64,000 nucleotides of DNA from assembly GCF_013359905.1 (NCBI RefSeq), contig NZ_JABMCC010000115.1, positions 186,001 through 250,000 of the forward strand, given 5' to 3'. The notes beneath the pieces were generated by a model. It ran no database searches and was not told where the DNA came from. It was given only the letters and a program-made list of their open reading frames with translations. Position numbers and translations under genes: made by a program. Positions 25,436-34,576 of this stretch are shown here, piece after piece. Origin of the DNA: Paenibacillus taichungensis (GTDB taxonomy: Bacteria > Bacillota > Bacilli > Paenibacillales > Paenibacillaceae). Within the stretch, counting starts at the first letter, position 1, and each line of letters begins with the position of its first letter.

Positions 25436-26521
25436 ATGTCAGCAAAATTGAAAGTCGGTATCGTCGGAGGAACGGGAATGGTAGGTCAGCGTTTTGTGGA
25501 TCTGCTCAATGAACACCCATGGTTTGAAGTAACGGCTATTTCAGCAAGTGCTAACTCGGCAGGCAAAACATACGAAGAATCCGTACAAGGCAGATGGAAG
25601 CTCGCTGCTCCGATTCCGGAAGCAGTGAAAAACATTGTTGTGCAGGACGCTTCCCAAGTTGAAGCTTTTGCGAGCCAGGTTGATTTTATATTCTGTGCTG
25701 TAGATATGAAAAAGAATGAAATTCAAGCGCTCGAAGAGGCTTATGCCAAAACGGGAACTCCGGTTGTTTCCAACAACTCGGCTCACCGCTGGACAGCGGA
25801 TGTACCCATGGTCATTCCGGAAATTAACCCGGGACATCTGGACGTGATTGAAGCTCAACGCAAACGTCTGGGTACGAAAACCGGATTCATCGCAGTTAAA
25901 CCCAACTGCTCGATTCAGAGCTATGTGCCAGCACTGCACGCATTGCGTGAGTTCAACCCGACTCAGGTTGTAGCTTCCACATACCAAGCCATCTCTGGAG
26001 CAGGTAAAAACTTTACGGACTGGCCAGATATGCTCGATAATGTCATTCCATACATCGGTGGAGAAGAAGAGAAGAGTGAGCAGGAACCACTGCGGATCTG
26101 GGGTAGCATCGAAAATAATCAAATCGTCAAAGCATCTGCTCCATTAATTACAACACAATGTATTCGTGTACCGGTAACGGATGGGCATCTGGCAACCGTG
26201 TTTGTGAACTTCGAGAAAAAACCAAGCAAAGACGAAATTCTGGAGCGTTGGTTGCAGTTCAAAGGTCGCCCACAGGAGCTGTCTCTGCCAAGCGCACCAA
26301 AACAGTTCATTACGTATTTCGAAGAAGAGAACAGACCACAAACGAAGCTGGATCGTGACATCGAGCGCGGTATGGGCGTTTCAACGGGCAGACTGCGTGA
26401 GGACTCCCTGTATGATTACAAGTTTGTAGGACTGTCTCACAACACACTGCGCGGAGCAGCAGGCGGTGCTGTATTGATCGCTGAATTGCTCAAAGCTGAA
26501 GGATATATTCAGCCGAAATAA
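25436..26521 (+). CDS. asd: Aspartate-semialdehyde dehydrogenase (archaeal/fungal type)
   Basis: 361 residues. It converts aspartyl-4-phosphate to aspartate semialdehyde for lysine, threonine, methionine and cell-wall precursors. NADP-binding motif GGTGMVGQRF is at 11-20, active-site Cys is C158 in VKPNCSIQ, and VTDGHLATVFV supplies a conserved His region. The HPWF segment, the length and the overall pattern point to the archaeal/fungal subclass rather than the usual bacterial one. The ATG at 25436 follows AAAGGA; the extra upstream codons in the long frame have no ribosome site. Controlled by the T-box leader. Confidence 0.9.
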   Translation: MSAKLKVGIVGGTGMVGQRFVDLLNEHPWFEVTAISASANSAGKTYEESVQGRWKLAAPIPEAVKNIVVQDASQVEAFASQVDFIFCAVDMKKNEIQALEEAYAKTGTPVVSNNSAHRWTADVPMVIPEINPGHLDVIEAQRKRLGTKTGFIAVKPNCSIQSYVPALHALREFNPTQVVASTYQAISGAGKNFTDWPDMLDNVIPYIGGEEEKSEQEPLRIWGSIENNQIVKASAPLITTQCIRVPVTDGHLATVFVNFEKKPSKDEILERWLQFKGRPQELSLPSAPKQFITYFEEENRPQTKLDRDIERGMGVSTGRLREDSLYDYKFVGLSHNTLRGAAGGAVLIAELLKAEGYIQPK

Positions 26522-26867
26522 AAGAATATCACTGACAGGTAACCCCTTTTAGTAGACAAGAGTATGAGCATCTGAGAAGATGAATTTATTTTTGTTGAAC
26601 AGAGGGGTATTTTAAATTCAAACCGTTTTGCTTCGGTATTTGGATGACATCGTTACTAAACATATCCGTTACTAGGGAAGAAGGGATCTGCTCATGTCGT
26701 TACAATCATCATTCTATGAAGGGCAAAACCAATATGGTAAATATTACATTGTAAATTCATGAGAATTCAGGTATTTTTATTAACGGCAAACTTTTCTTTT
26801 ATAAAGTAAAAGTGGATTGTCTTAGCAGGTAGCAATTGAAATGAAGAAGAAAGGAGGAAGGAATATT
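26522..26867. other. Intergenic region after asd
   Basis: A weak hairpin (ACCCCTTTT near 26542 with AGAGGGGT near 26601, then TATTTT) may terminate asd. A possible 22-codon reading frame lies at 26694-26762. Otherwise the region shows no gene and is AT-rich towards the next start. Confidence 0.4.
26694..26762 (+). CDS. Possible 22-aa small ORF
   Basis: ATG at 26694 is preceded by GAAGGGA at a usable distance and runs 22 codons to TGA. The peptide is polar and Tyr/Gln-rich (QNQYGKYYIVNS at its end). It has no hydrophobic segment or known motif. It could easily be chance. Confidence 0.22.
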   Translation: MSLQSSFYEGQNQYGKYYIVNS

Positions 26868-27128
26868 ATGTCAGAAGTTGCTAGTCAAAGAGTACATAAG
26901 CCAGGACCACAGCCAGTAAGTTTCGGTAGTTGGATGCTCACATTGTTCCTTATGATGATTCCGCTTGTAAACATTATTATGTTGTTTGTTTGGGCATTTG
27001 GAGATTCCAACCCTTCGAAAGCCAATTATGCCAAAGCATCATTGCTGTGGGCAGCGATCGGAATTGTTGTGTATATTCTTGTGTTCGTACTTATTATTGG
27101 AGCTGGAATTTCACTCTCAGATTACTAG
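26868..27128 (+). CDS. Small two-helix membrane protein, 86 aa
   Basis: A polar N terminus is followed by helices at about 20-43 and 57-81, separated by the short conserved-looking loop GDSNPSKANYAKA. Similar small proteins of unknown function are common in Bacillota. AAGGAGGAAGG precedes the ATG at 26868. It is followed by a strong terminator and so is probably monocistronic. Confidence 0.75.
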   Translation: MSEVASQRVHKPGPQPVSFGSWMLTLFLMMIPLVNIIMLFVWAFGDSNPSKANYAKASLLWAAIGIVVYILVFVLIIGAGISLSDY

Positions 27129-27164
27129 GTTTATGAATACGTAGCTTGATAAAGTTTTAACTCG

Positions 27165-27192
27165 AACGCCGACAATAATGTCGGCGTTTTTT
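27165..27192 (+). terminator. Intrinsic terminator
   Basis: AACGCCGACA / TGTCGGCGTT perfect 10-base stem with a 4-base loop and T tract. Confidence 0.88.
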
Positions 27193-27300
27193 AATTTTGT
27201 TTTTTCTCATGTTCGTTGATTAGGTACACATTTCGTTAGTTGTAGTTCTATTCCATGAAGAGGATTGGGATTACGATAGAAATATCAAGCGACGAAGTGG

Positions 27301-28296
27301 GTGATGAGGAAAATGAAGAAAGTAAATGTGCCAGACCACCCACAATTGTTGGGAAAGGGAGTTACGCAGACCAAATCGGTTTCAGGGTGGAAAAGGTTTA
27401 TAGGACAGTGGGAGTTTCAGGTTATGATCTGGCCTGCTCTGTTATTCTTGCTGATCTTCAGCTATGGACCCATGTGGGGGATTTTTATTGCGTTCCAGGA
27501 TTACAATTTGTTTGCAGGAGTGAAGAATAGTCCGTGGGTTGGATTCATGCATTTTCGCATGTTCTTTGAATCTCCGGAATTCTGGAGCGTGATGCGAAAT
27601 ACATTTGCCATCAGTTTGCTCAAGCTGTGTATCGGTTTTCCCGCGCCGATCATCTTGGCCCTGATGTTAAATGAAGTGGCAGGCAAGTTCAAACGAGTCG
27701 TTCAGACAGTCACTTATGTTCCTCATTTTATGTCATGGATCGTAATCTCTGGGCTCGTATTCTCTATGCTTGCGGTGGATAATGGGGCGGTTAATGAGCT
27801 TCTGATCGCACTAAATCTCATTCATGAGCCGGTTAACTGGATGTCCACACCCGAGTATTTCTGGGGAATCCTTGTATCCTTAAATGTCTGGAAAGAGATT
27901 GGCTTCGGTTCGATTGTCTACCTAGCGGCCATTATCGGCATTGATCCCGCCCAATATGAATCTGCTTCCATCGATGGAGCGAGCCGTTTCCAACAGATCT
28001 TTCGAATTACAATCCCGAATATTATGCCGATTATGATGATCTTTCTGATTTTGGGGATTGGTAACATTCTAAATGCAGGGTATGAAGATATTCTGGTACT
28101 GACAAAAAACCTGAGTAATGGCATCGTTCTTCCCGTTGCGGATGTAATCGACACCTATGTCTATCAGATGGGAATTGTTAATCAACGATTCTCCTATGCA
28201 ACCGCGGCAGGATTATTCAAATCGTTATTAAGTGTAACATTGTTGGTTGTAGCGAACACATTGGCAAGAAAGTTCGGAAAAACTAGCTTGTGGTAA
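27301..28296 (+). CDS. ABC sugar transporter permease (LplB/YteP-like)
   Basis: 331 residues with about six helices and the EAA coupling loop EYESASIDGASRFQQIFRI in which E-A-A is replaced by E-S-A. The opening GQWEFQVMIWPALLFLLIFSYGPMWGIFIAFQ is characteristic of LplB/YteP permeases for oligosaccharides. The start is uncertain between GTG 27301, ATG 27304 and ATG 27313. It begins the polysaccharide-use locus, followed by the second permease. Confidence 0.88.
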   Translation: MMRKMKKVNVPDHPQLLGKGVTQTKSVSGWKRFIGQWEFQVMIWPALLFLLIFSYGPMWGIFIAFQDYNLFAGVKNSPWVGFMHFRMFFESPEFWSVMRNTFAISLLKLCIGFPAPIILALMLNEVAGKFKRVVQTVTYVPHFMSWIVISGLVFSMLAVDNGAVNELLIALNLIHEPVNWMSTPEYFWGILVSLNVWKEIGFGSIVYLAAIIGIDPAQYESASIDGASRFQQIFRITIPNIMPIMMIFLILGIGNILNAGYEDILVLTKNLSNGIVLPVADVIDTYVYQMGIVNQRFSYATAAGLFKSLLSVTLLVVANTLARKFGKTSLW

Positions 28297-28326
28297 AACC
28301 GCGAGTGAAAGAGTGGGAGATTGTCT

Positions 28327-29214
28327 ATGAAACTGTCTGCAGGAGATCGTATTCTCAAAATCGTGATCTATGCGCTGTTGAGCATTCTGGCATTTATTAC
28401 TTTTTATCCGTTCTGGAATTCCCTTGTCTTGTCGTTGAACGTAGGTTTCGATACCTCCTCAGGTGGGATCACCTTTTGGCCAAGACAATTTACGTTGGAG
28501 AATTATGCAGTTGTGTTCCAAGAAAAAAATATCTACAATGCGTATCTCATCACGATTCTTCGGACAGTAATTGGCACGGTATGTGCACTGCTTTTTACAT
28601 CTTTATTCGCTTATGCGATGTCCAAAAAAGGGATCATGTTCAAGAAAACCTACATGATTCTTGCCGTAATAACCATGTTCTTCAGCGGAGGAATTATTCC
28701 GTACTTTATCCTTGTCTATCACCTTCAATTATATGATACGTTCTTATTCCTCGTGCTTCATGGCATGGTTAACGTGTATAACATGATCATCTTCCGTACC
28801 TTTTTTATGGAACTTCCGGACGGGCTGGAGGAATCGGCCAAAATGGACGGATGCAGCAATTTTGGTGTATTTTTTCGAATTGTGCTGCCTGTATCCGGCC
28901 CCGTGATGGCGACCCTAGGACTTTTTACTGCTGTATTTTTGTGGAATGACTGGTTTATCCCGGCGGTATTCATCAGCAATCAAAATTTGATCCCTCTGCA
29001 AACGTTGTTGGTCCAGATTATCAACGCAGGAACAACGGCTTCGCTGATGACCAATCTGAACAGTTATGCGCAAAGTATGGTGCAAAATACAGTTACCGTA
29101 AAATCCTTGCAGATGGCTACGATGATGGTGGCCACGCTACCTATTCTCATGATCTATCCATTTTTACAGAAGTATTTTGTGAAAGGTGTTCTGGTAGGCT
29201 CACTTAAAGAGTAG
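28327..29214 (+). CDS. ABC sugar transporter permease (YtcP/CUT1 type)
   Basis: 295 residues with about six helices. The EAA-loop segment reads GLEESAKMDGCSNFGVFFRI, and the C terminus ends FVKGVLVGSLKE, as in YtcP-type carbohydrate permeases. The ATG at 28327 has GGGAG 8 bases upstream. It pairs with the preceding permease to form the membrane channel. No ATPase gene is in the locus. Confidence 0.9.
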   Translation: MKLSAGDRILKIVIYALLSILAFITFYPFWNSLVLSLNVGFDTSSGGITFWPRQFTLENYAVVFQEKNIYNAYLITILRTVIGTVCALLFTSLFAYAMSKKGIMFKKTYMILAVITMFFSGGIIPYFILVYHLQLYDTFLFLVLHGMVNVYNMIIFRTFFMELPDGLEESAKMDGCSNFGVFFRIVLPVSGPVMATLGLFTAVFLWNDWFIPAVFISNQNLIPLQTLLVQIINAGTTASLMTNLNSYAQSMVQNTVTVKSLQMATMMVATLPILMIYPFLQKYFVKGVLVGSLKE

Positions 29215-29239
29215 TTTGCTCGCAAAATGGTTATGAAGC

Positions 29240-29262
29240 CTTCTTGTCTGACGGACAGGAAG
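29240..29262 (+). other. Intercistronic stem-loop between permease and binding-protein genes
   Basis: CTTCTTGTC pairs with GACAGGAAG across a 5-base loop without a T tract. It may stabilise the processed binding-protein mRNA so that this subunit is made in excess. Confidence 0.45.
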
Positions 29263-29303
29263 ACGTGTAACATACAAATGTATAAGAGAGGGGCAAGGCA
29301 AAT

Positions 29304-31022
29304 ATGGAACGAAAACAACAAAAACGACGTAAATCACTGCGCTGGCTTCACCTTTCGGCATTAAGTGCAGTACTAATGATCAGTGGATGTACAGGAGGCG
29401 AGGAGGGGGCAAGTCCATCTGTAAATGAAAGCGCAAACACCAAAGAGCAGATAAAGACAGGTGAAACCGTCTCTCCAAATGCGGATTCAAAATCAAAAGT
29501 AAGACCAGTCAGCTTCACCCAATTTGTCAATTATGACTGGTACACAGCTCCAACATGGGAAGAACGCCCACATGGCAAATGGATAACAGACGAGCTTGGT
29601 GTTGTGATGGAACCTGTACAATCCAACGGAGCGGCTGCGACCAAACTCAATTCCATGATTGTTGCCAAAAAACTTCCTGATGCCATAGTACTTGACCGAG
29701 GCAAAGACGTTGAACGACTAGTCAGTGCAGGTCAGCTAGTAGCGCTTGACCCTTATCTGGAGAAGTATCCCGAGTTTGTAAAGACAATCGGGGAAGAGAC
29801 GATAAATATGCTCCGCAGTGCGGACGGTAAGTTATACCAAATTCCGAACTGGTTTATTAGTGGTGATAACGGAAATGGCAATGCAGCCTATCTTGTGAAT
29901 CGTAAAATTTACAAGGAATTGGGATCACCGAAGGTGGAAACCTGGAGCGAGCTTGAGGCTTATCTGAAGCAGGTAAAGGAGCGGTATAACGGCAGTATCG
30001 TTCCGATTGATTTTGGGGAAATGCGTGACAGTGAATCTCAGATGATCAGCATGCTCTATAGTGGAGCAGCGGAAGATCGCACAGGTGGATTTATTTCACC
30101 GGGTTCTGGAGGTGTATTTGGTGTACCGCAGGGGGATCAGCTAAGTTCTATTTACACAGATCCTGCTTTTGAACAAACCGTCATGTATGCAAGTCGTTTA
30201 TTCCGTGAGGGATTAACTTCTAAAGATGCGTTTACCCAGACACGTGATCAAATTTTGGAAAAACTGAAAAATGGTAAAGTCGCTGTATTCAGTGCCTTTG
30301 ATTCGGTGGTCGAAGGGATAGGGCGTGAAGCTAACAACCATCTGCAAGCTGCCGACCTGGAAGCGGGATATGATGTCATCTGGCCGGTGCATGCCGATGG
30401 CGTGGACAAAAACAAGGTGTATCCGAGTGGATACAATACGCTCGGCTGGAACGTGAATGTCATTACGAAGAATGCCAAGGATCCGGAAGCCATTTTTGCT
30501 TATATGAACTGGGCGATCAGTGAAGAAGGCCAGCAAGTCCTCTTTTTTGGGCCGAAAGGATTGTTCTATGATGAGGTTAAAGACGGCGTTCCGATCCCGA
30601 ATGAAGCCTATGTTAACCGTGATCCGAAGAAATATGACGAAATGAAGATTGGAGAGTTTAACTGGTACGGTAACACAAGTTACGTCGATGTGGTCAAAGC
30701 CAAACGGGAAGAACTTCTGCCCGAAGAAGCACAAGACTGGACAACGGTTGCCCAGTCCACCGTTTCCTTTAAAACGTCCAAAAACATGACTGAATTCTCC
30801 AATCTGGATCCTCTTGCAACTTCGGAAGAAGGGATTATTCTCCAAAGGTTGAAAGATTATTATAAGCAGGTCATTCCTCGTCTTGTATTCGCCGGAAATG
30901 ATGAAGAAGTGAAGAGTATTCTGGCGGAGGCTCAGGCGGAATCTGTGAAGCTTGGATATGACAAAGTGCTGAAATGGAAAACCGCCAAATGGCAGGAGAA
31001 TCTTAAAATTATGGGGAAATGA
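29304..31022 (+). CDS. Extracellular solute-binding lipoprotein (family 1, LipO-like)
   Basis: 572 residues. The signal peptide ends in the lipobox MISGC (about 24-28), followed by a Ser/Thr/Asn-rich linker. The body is typical of the large binding proteins that partner with LplB/YtcP permeases (KLPDAIVLDRGKD, YQIPNWFISGDN, and NTLGWNVNVITKNAKDPEAIF segments). GAGGGGCAAGG precedes the ATG. It would capture oligosaccharides, plausibly beta-1,3-glucan fragments given the GH81 gene downstream. Confidence 0.9.
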   Translation: MERKQQKRRKSLRWLHLSALSAVLMISGCTGGEEGASPSVNESANTKEQIKTGETVSPNADSKSKVRPVSFTQFVNYDWYTAPTWEERPHGKWITDELGVVMEPVQSNGAAATKLNSMIVAKKLPDAIVLDRGKDVERLVSAGQLVALDPYLEKYPEFVKTIGEETINMLRSADGKLYQIPNWFISGDNGNGNAAYLVNRKIYKELGSPKVETWSELEAYLKQVKERYNGSIVPIDFGEMRDSESQMISMLYSGAAEDRTGGFISPGSGGVFGVPQGDQLSSIYTDPAFEQTVMYASRLFREGLTSKDAFTQTRDQILEKLKNGKVAVFSAFDSVVEGIGREANNHLQAADLEAGYDVIWPVHADGVDKNKVYPSGYNTLGWNVNVITKNAKDPEAIFAYMNWAISEEGQQVLFFGPKGLFYDEVKDGVPIPNEAYVNRDPKKYDEMKIGEFNWYGNTSYVDVVKAKREELLPEEAQDWTTVAQSTVSFKTSKNMTEFSNLDPLATSEEGIILQRLKDYYKQVIPRLVFAGNDEEVKSILAEAQAESVKLGYDKVLKWKTAKWQENLKIMGK

Positions 31023-31055
31023 TAGTAGAACCAAGCTATACGATGTCAAAACGGT

Positions 31056-31080
31056 GGGTGTGCTGAGGCACGCCCTTTTA
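31056..31080 (+). terminator. Partial terminator between binding protein and YesN-type gene
   Basis: GGGTGTGC pairs with GCACGCCC and is followed by TTTTATT. It probably limits read-through so that the regulator is expressed at a lower level than the transporter. Confidence 0.6.
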
Positions 31081-31105
31081 TTCTCTATTAAGGAGTCGAA
31101 CGATC

Positions 31106-32680
31106 ATGTATAAAGCAGCGTTGGTCGATGACGAAAATTACGATCTGGTCGGTATGCGTGAACTTATTCCCTGGGACGAACTTAATATTGAGATCGCTTT
31201 CATGGGGAACAAACCACTTGCCGCATTGCATTACCTTCAGAATCATGATGTGGACATTCTCGTTACCGATATTAAAATGCCCGTAATGTCTGGCTTGGAG
31301 CTTGCCCGAATGGCACTCCAGAAACAGCCGGAGCTTAAAATCATATTTATCAGCGGTTATGAGGACTTTGATTATGCGAAACAGGCTATTCATTTGAAAG
31401 CAGATGGCTATATCCTGAAACCGGTGGATGACGATGAAATTAAGACAACTCTGCAAAAAATCGTTCATGTTCTGAGAGAAGAGAATGCCAGATTGGAGAC
31501 AAACAATGGGAGCGATGCACTTGAACATTTTGATTTTGTGAAACAGGATTTCTTGAAGCATCTCATGGAAGGTAGTATTGATGCGCCAACCTTGCAGTCC
31601 TTCACCCGGCTTTATCCGCTTCCCCCACGAACGGAGACGGCCCATGCCGTTATTATAGAAATGGATCATATGCAGCACTTGTTCACAGATGAAGAATATG
31701 AACGATGGCATGAGCTGACTTTCCGCCAAATTACGTCCTGGATTGAAACTAAAAATTGGGGGGCATGGTGCCGATTGTCTACGGACCGAATTGGACTCAT
31801 GTATTCCTATGATGCTGGGGATATAGAATTGAATCTGAACGAACTTATCCATTACATACGTGATCGGTCCCGCTTTACCATTACGGTCAGCTTTGGACAA
31901 AAAACGGATCGGGTTACCGAACTGCCGGTATCCTTTGATGAAGCGCGAAATTTAATCGGATGCAAAATGTTTCTTGGTAAAAATCGGCTTATCTCTCCAG
32001 GAGAGGTGCATGTTCCGCTTGTAAGAGATGTACTGGACGTAAATAGTCAGCTGGATCGGCTTTTTACAGCGATGTCCACATATGATCTCGTCACAATCTG
32101 TGATGCCGTGGAGGAGCTGTTTGAGCATGTGCGGGCCTTTTCCGATTCGTCCAAAGTACACCATTTCTCTACTCATGTCCTGTCACGGCTCGAAGGATAT
32201 TTGAATGCAGAGGCACAAGGTGATTTTCCTCACTTTGCAAAGTGGAAAGCAGAAGGATTTGAGACCGTTCAGCAGTTCGACACGGTGGATGATATTAAAT
32301 CCTGGCTAAGACGAACCGTGTTCGAATGGTCGGAACATATCTACTTGCGCAAGCAAAAGTCCAATTGGAAGTTATTCTCCGATATTGAACATTATGTTGG
32401 GCAGCGTCTGTCACAAGACGTAACTCTAAAGGATCTGGCTGCCCATTTCTCGTATTCTCCGAATCACCTTGGATTTCTGTTCAAGGATAAGGTAGGGGTC
32501 AATTTTAGTGATTATGTTGCTGCCCGACGGCTTGAACATGCCAGGCATCTGCTGCAGACTACTAATCTCAAAATCTATGAGATCGCCGATCAGGTTGGTT
32601 ATCGAAGTCTCACCTATTTCAGCCGATTGTTCAGGGAAACTTTTGGCATGAAGCCCGGCGATTTTAGAAAGCAGAGTTGA
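31106..32680 (+). CDS. Response regulator with AraC DNA-binding domain (YesN-like)
   Basis: 524 residues. An N-terminal receiver domain has phospho-acceptor D55 (LVTDIKMPVMSG), a long central helical region spans about 130-410, and an AraC-type double helix-turn-helix spans about 420-524 (SYSPNHLGFLFKDKVG...). It acts with the downstream YesM-type kinase. AAGGAG precedes the ATG. Likely target: the permease/binding-protein operon and the GH81 gene on either side. Confidence 0.92.
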   Translation: MYKAALVDDENYDLVGMRELIPWDELNIEIAFMGNKPLAALHYLQNHDVDILVTDIKMPVMSGLELARMALQKQPELKIIFISGYEDFDYAKQAIHLKADGYILKPVDDDEIKTTLQKIVHVLREENARLETNNGSDALEHFDFVKQDFLKHLMEGSIDAPTLQSFTRLYPLPPRTETAHAVIIEMDHMQHLFTDEEYERWHELTFRQITSWIETKNWGAWCRLSTDRIGLMYSYDAGDIELNLNELIHYIRDRSRFTITVSFGQKTDRVTELPVSFDEARNLIGCKMFLGKNRLISPGEVHVPLVRDVLDVNSQLDRLFTAMSTYDLVTICDAVEELFEHVRAFSDSSKVHHFSTHVLSRLEGYLNAEAQGDFPHFAKWKAEGFETVQQFDTVDDIKSWLRRTVFEWSEHIYLRKQKSNWKLFSDIEHYVGQRLSQDVTLKDLAAHFSYSPNHLGFLFKDKVGVNFSDYVAARRLEHARHLLQTTNLKIYEIADQVGYRSLTYFSRLFRETFGMKPGDFRKQS

Positions 32681-32683
32681 TGC

Positions 32684-34432
32684 ATGATACAACACAGCAA
32701 TCGACGACGCTTCCTGCCCATTTTATATAAATTACTTATATCCAATCTGGCACTTGTAATTATCCCGATTATAGTCATTGGTTGTTATGCCTATATATCC
32801 TCAGCACGTTCAGTGGAGGAACATACACGAAATAACCTTGAGGTAGCAGTGAGTCAGATTCAAAGCAATGTGGAATACAGGGTAGGGGAGATTATTCGCA
32901 GTTCAGATGAAATCTATCAGGATCAGGGGTTATCTACGTTGCTTTCGGGCTATTATCTGGACTGGGAGAAGTATCAGGTGACAACGCAATATGTGATGCC
33001 AAGACTTGAATCGGCTACCAATCTGCCCAAATCCAAAATCAAGCTCTCCCTGTATTTGCATGCACCTACCATCAGTGAATTTTACTACAATGAAACGGAG
33101 CAATCGTTGATCGCTGGAGAAAGACAGTATGAGATTCTGCATACCAGCCGGATTGTGGATAAGGCATGGTACCAGAATCTGCGCATCGGTTACGACGAAA
33201 TGAAATGGCAGCAAATTGAGAACGATGCCAAATACGGATATATCTCTTTGTTAAGACATGCCATTAATTACGAAACGTTTCAGTCCATTGGCCTTATTCG
33301 AGCTTCCGTTAAGTTGAAAGATATTTTTGAAGATGTTGACTTCAATCAATTAGGGGAAGGGACGAAGCTGTTTGTACTCGATCAGCATGAACAGCTCCTC
33401 TATTCGAGTTCGCCTGGCGGTTCCTTGCCTTATACTGCCGAGGAGTTGAATGAATCCCGTGATTATCTGAAAATCTCCAAACCGATTCACAATATTCCTG
33501 TTCAGATCGTTGCACTGGTCCCCAATGCATCCTTTAAGGACAATTCTCAGAAAGTTCGGAACGTGACCATCATCATATGTGTCATCAGCATTCTTGTCAT
33601 GACCCTTGTCAGTTTCATTATGGCACGTATGTTCTCCAGCCGCCTCTCCAAACTCGTAGTATCACTTGAAGCTTTCAAAGAAGGGGAACTACAACGGCGA
33701 ATTCAATACACAGGTAATGATGAGTTTGCCATTATTGCGGAGTCTTTTAACGAAATGGCTTCCACTACAGAGCAATTAATTGATGAAGTCTATACGAGCA
33801 AGCTGGAGAAGAAGGAAGCAGAACTGCAAATTTTGCATTCAAAAATAAATCCTCACTTTTTATACAACACGTTTTCTTCGATTAGCCGCATGGCAAAGCT
33901 TGGGGAAATTGATAAGCTGCATGAGATGATTCGTGCGCTGGCGAAGTTTTATCGTCTTACCCTAAACAAGGGAGAAATGCTGATTCAAGTCGAGAAAGAG
34001 CTTCACATTGTTAGAACGTATCTTGATATTCAAAATATTAAATATGCAGAACGAATTCATTATCAGTTAGAAGCTGAACCGGAAACTTTAGGGCTGGAAA
34101 CAGTTAAATTCATACTGCAACCGTTTGTCGAAAATGTGCTGGAACATGCCTGGTATGACGATGAGATCAAGATTCATATTAAGGTAAAAAAGCAGGCAGA
34201 ACATGTACACATTGAAGTGCACGATAATGGACTTGGGATGAAACAGGAGATTATAGACGCAATTTTCACCGAAGGAGCAGGTGGTATAGGATACGGAATA
34301 CGCAACGTGGACCAGAGGATCAAACTTCATTATGGCAAGGACTATGGCGTGAGTATTCGTAGTGAAGTGGGAACAGGTACGGTAGTTACGATTGTTTTTC
34401 CGATTAAGTCTCCGCCTTCCAGACAGGAGTAG
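32684..34432 (+). CDS. Sensor histidine kinase (YesM-like, His_kinase family)
   Basis: 582 residues. Two membrane helices (about 12-33 and 293-315) flank a large extracytoplasmic sensor. HAMP follows at about 315-368. The His_kinase motif SKINPHFLYNTFSS carries H391, and HATPase_c has DNGLGMKQ and GIGYGIRNVDQRI. The gene begins 3 bases after the response regulator stop, so the pair is co-translated. The sensor probably detects an extracellular oligosaccharide or its loaded binding protein. Confidence 0.92.
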   Translation: MIQHSNRRRFLPILYKLLISNLALVIIPIIVIGCYAYISSARSVEEHTRNNLEVAVSQIQSNVEYRVGEIIRSSDEIYQDQGLSTLLSGYYLDWEKYQVTTQYVMPRLESATNLPKSKIKLSLYLHAPTISEFYYNETEQSLIAGERQYEILHTSRIVDKAWYQNLRIGYDEMKWQQIENDAKYGYISLLRHAINYETFQSIGLIRASVKLKDIFEDVDFNQLGEGTKLFVLDQHEQLLYSSSPGGSLPYTAEELNESRDYLKISKPIHNIPVQIVALVPNASFKDNSQKVRNVTIIICVISILVMTLVSFIMARMFSSRLSKLVVSLEAFKEGELQRRIQYTGNDEFAIIAESFNEMASTTEQLIDEVYTSKLEKKEAELQILHSKINPHFLYNTFSSISRMAKLGEIDKLHEMIRALAKFYRLTLNKGEMLIQVEKELHIVRTYLDIQNIKYAERIHYQLEAEPETLGLETVKFILQPFVENVLEHAWYDDEIKIHIKVKKQAEHVHIEVHDNGLGMKQEIIDAIFTEGAGGIGYGIRNVDQRIKLHYGKDYGVSIRSEVGTGTVVTIVFPIKSPPSRQE

Positions 34433-34576
34433 TTCCGTGCAAAGTTACACTTATCGTTGCTCGGTATAGTATTTTTTGTAAGCGTACCCAATTTAAAATG
34501 AAAGGAGCCGATACATCTTCATATTCCACATCATGACTTCGGTACCTATCACCCATTGAAGGGGGTATTTTAAGAC

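Noticed and set aside
30213..31049. 278-codon minus-strand frame over the solute-binding protein gene
   Set aside because: Long but fully antisense to a clear gene, with composition typical of a reverse-strand shadow.
31088..31900. 270-codon minus-strand frame over the YesN-type gene
   Set aside because: Antisense to the receiver domain coding region; no domain, no ribosome site.
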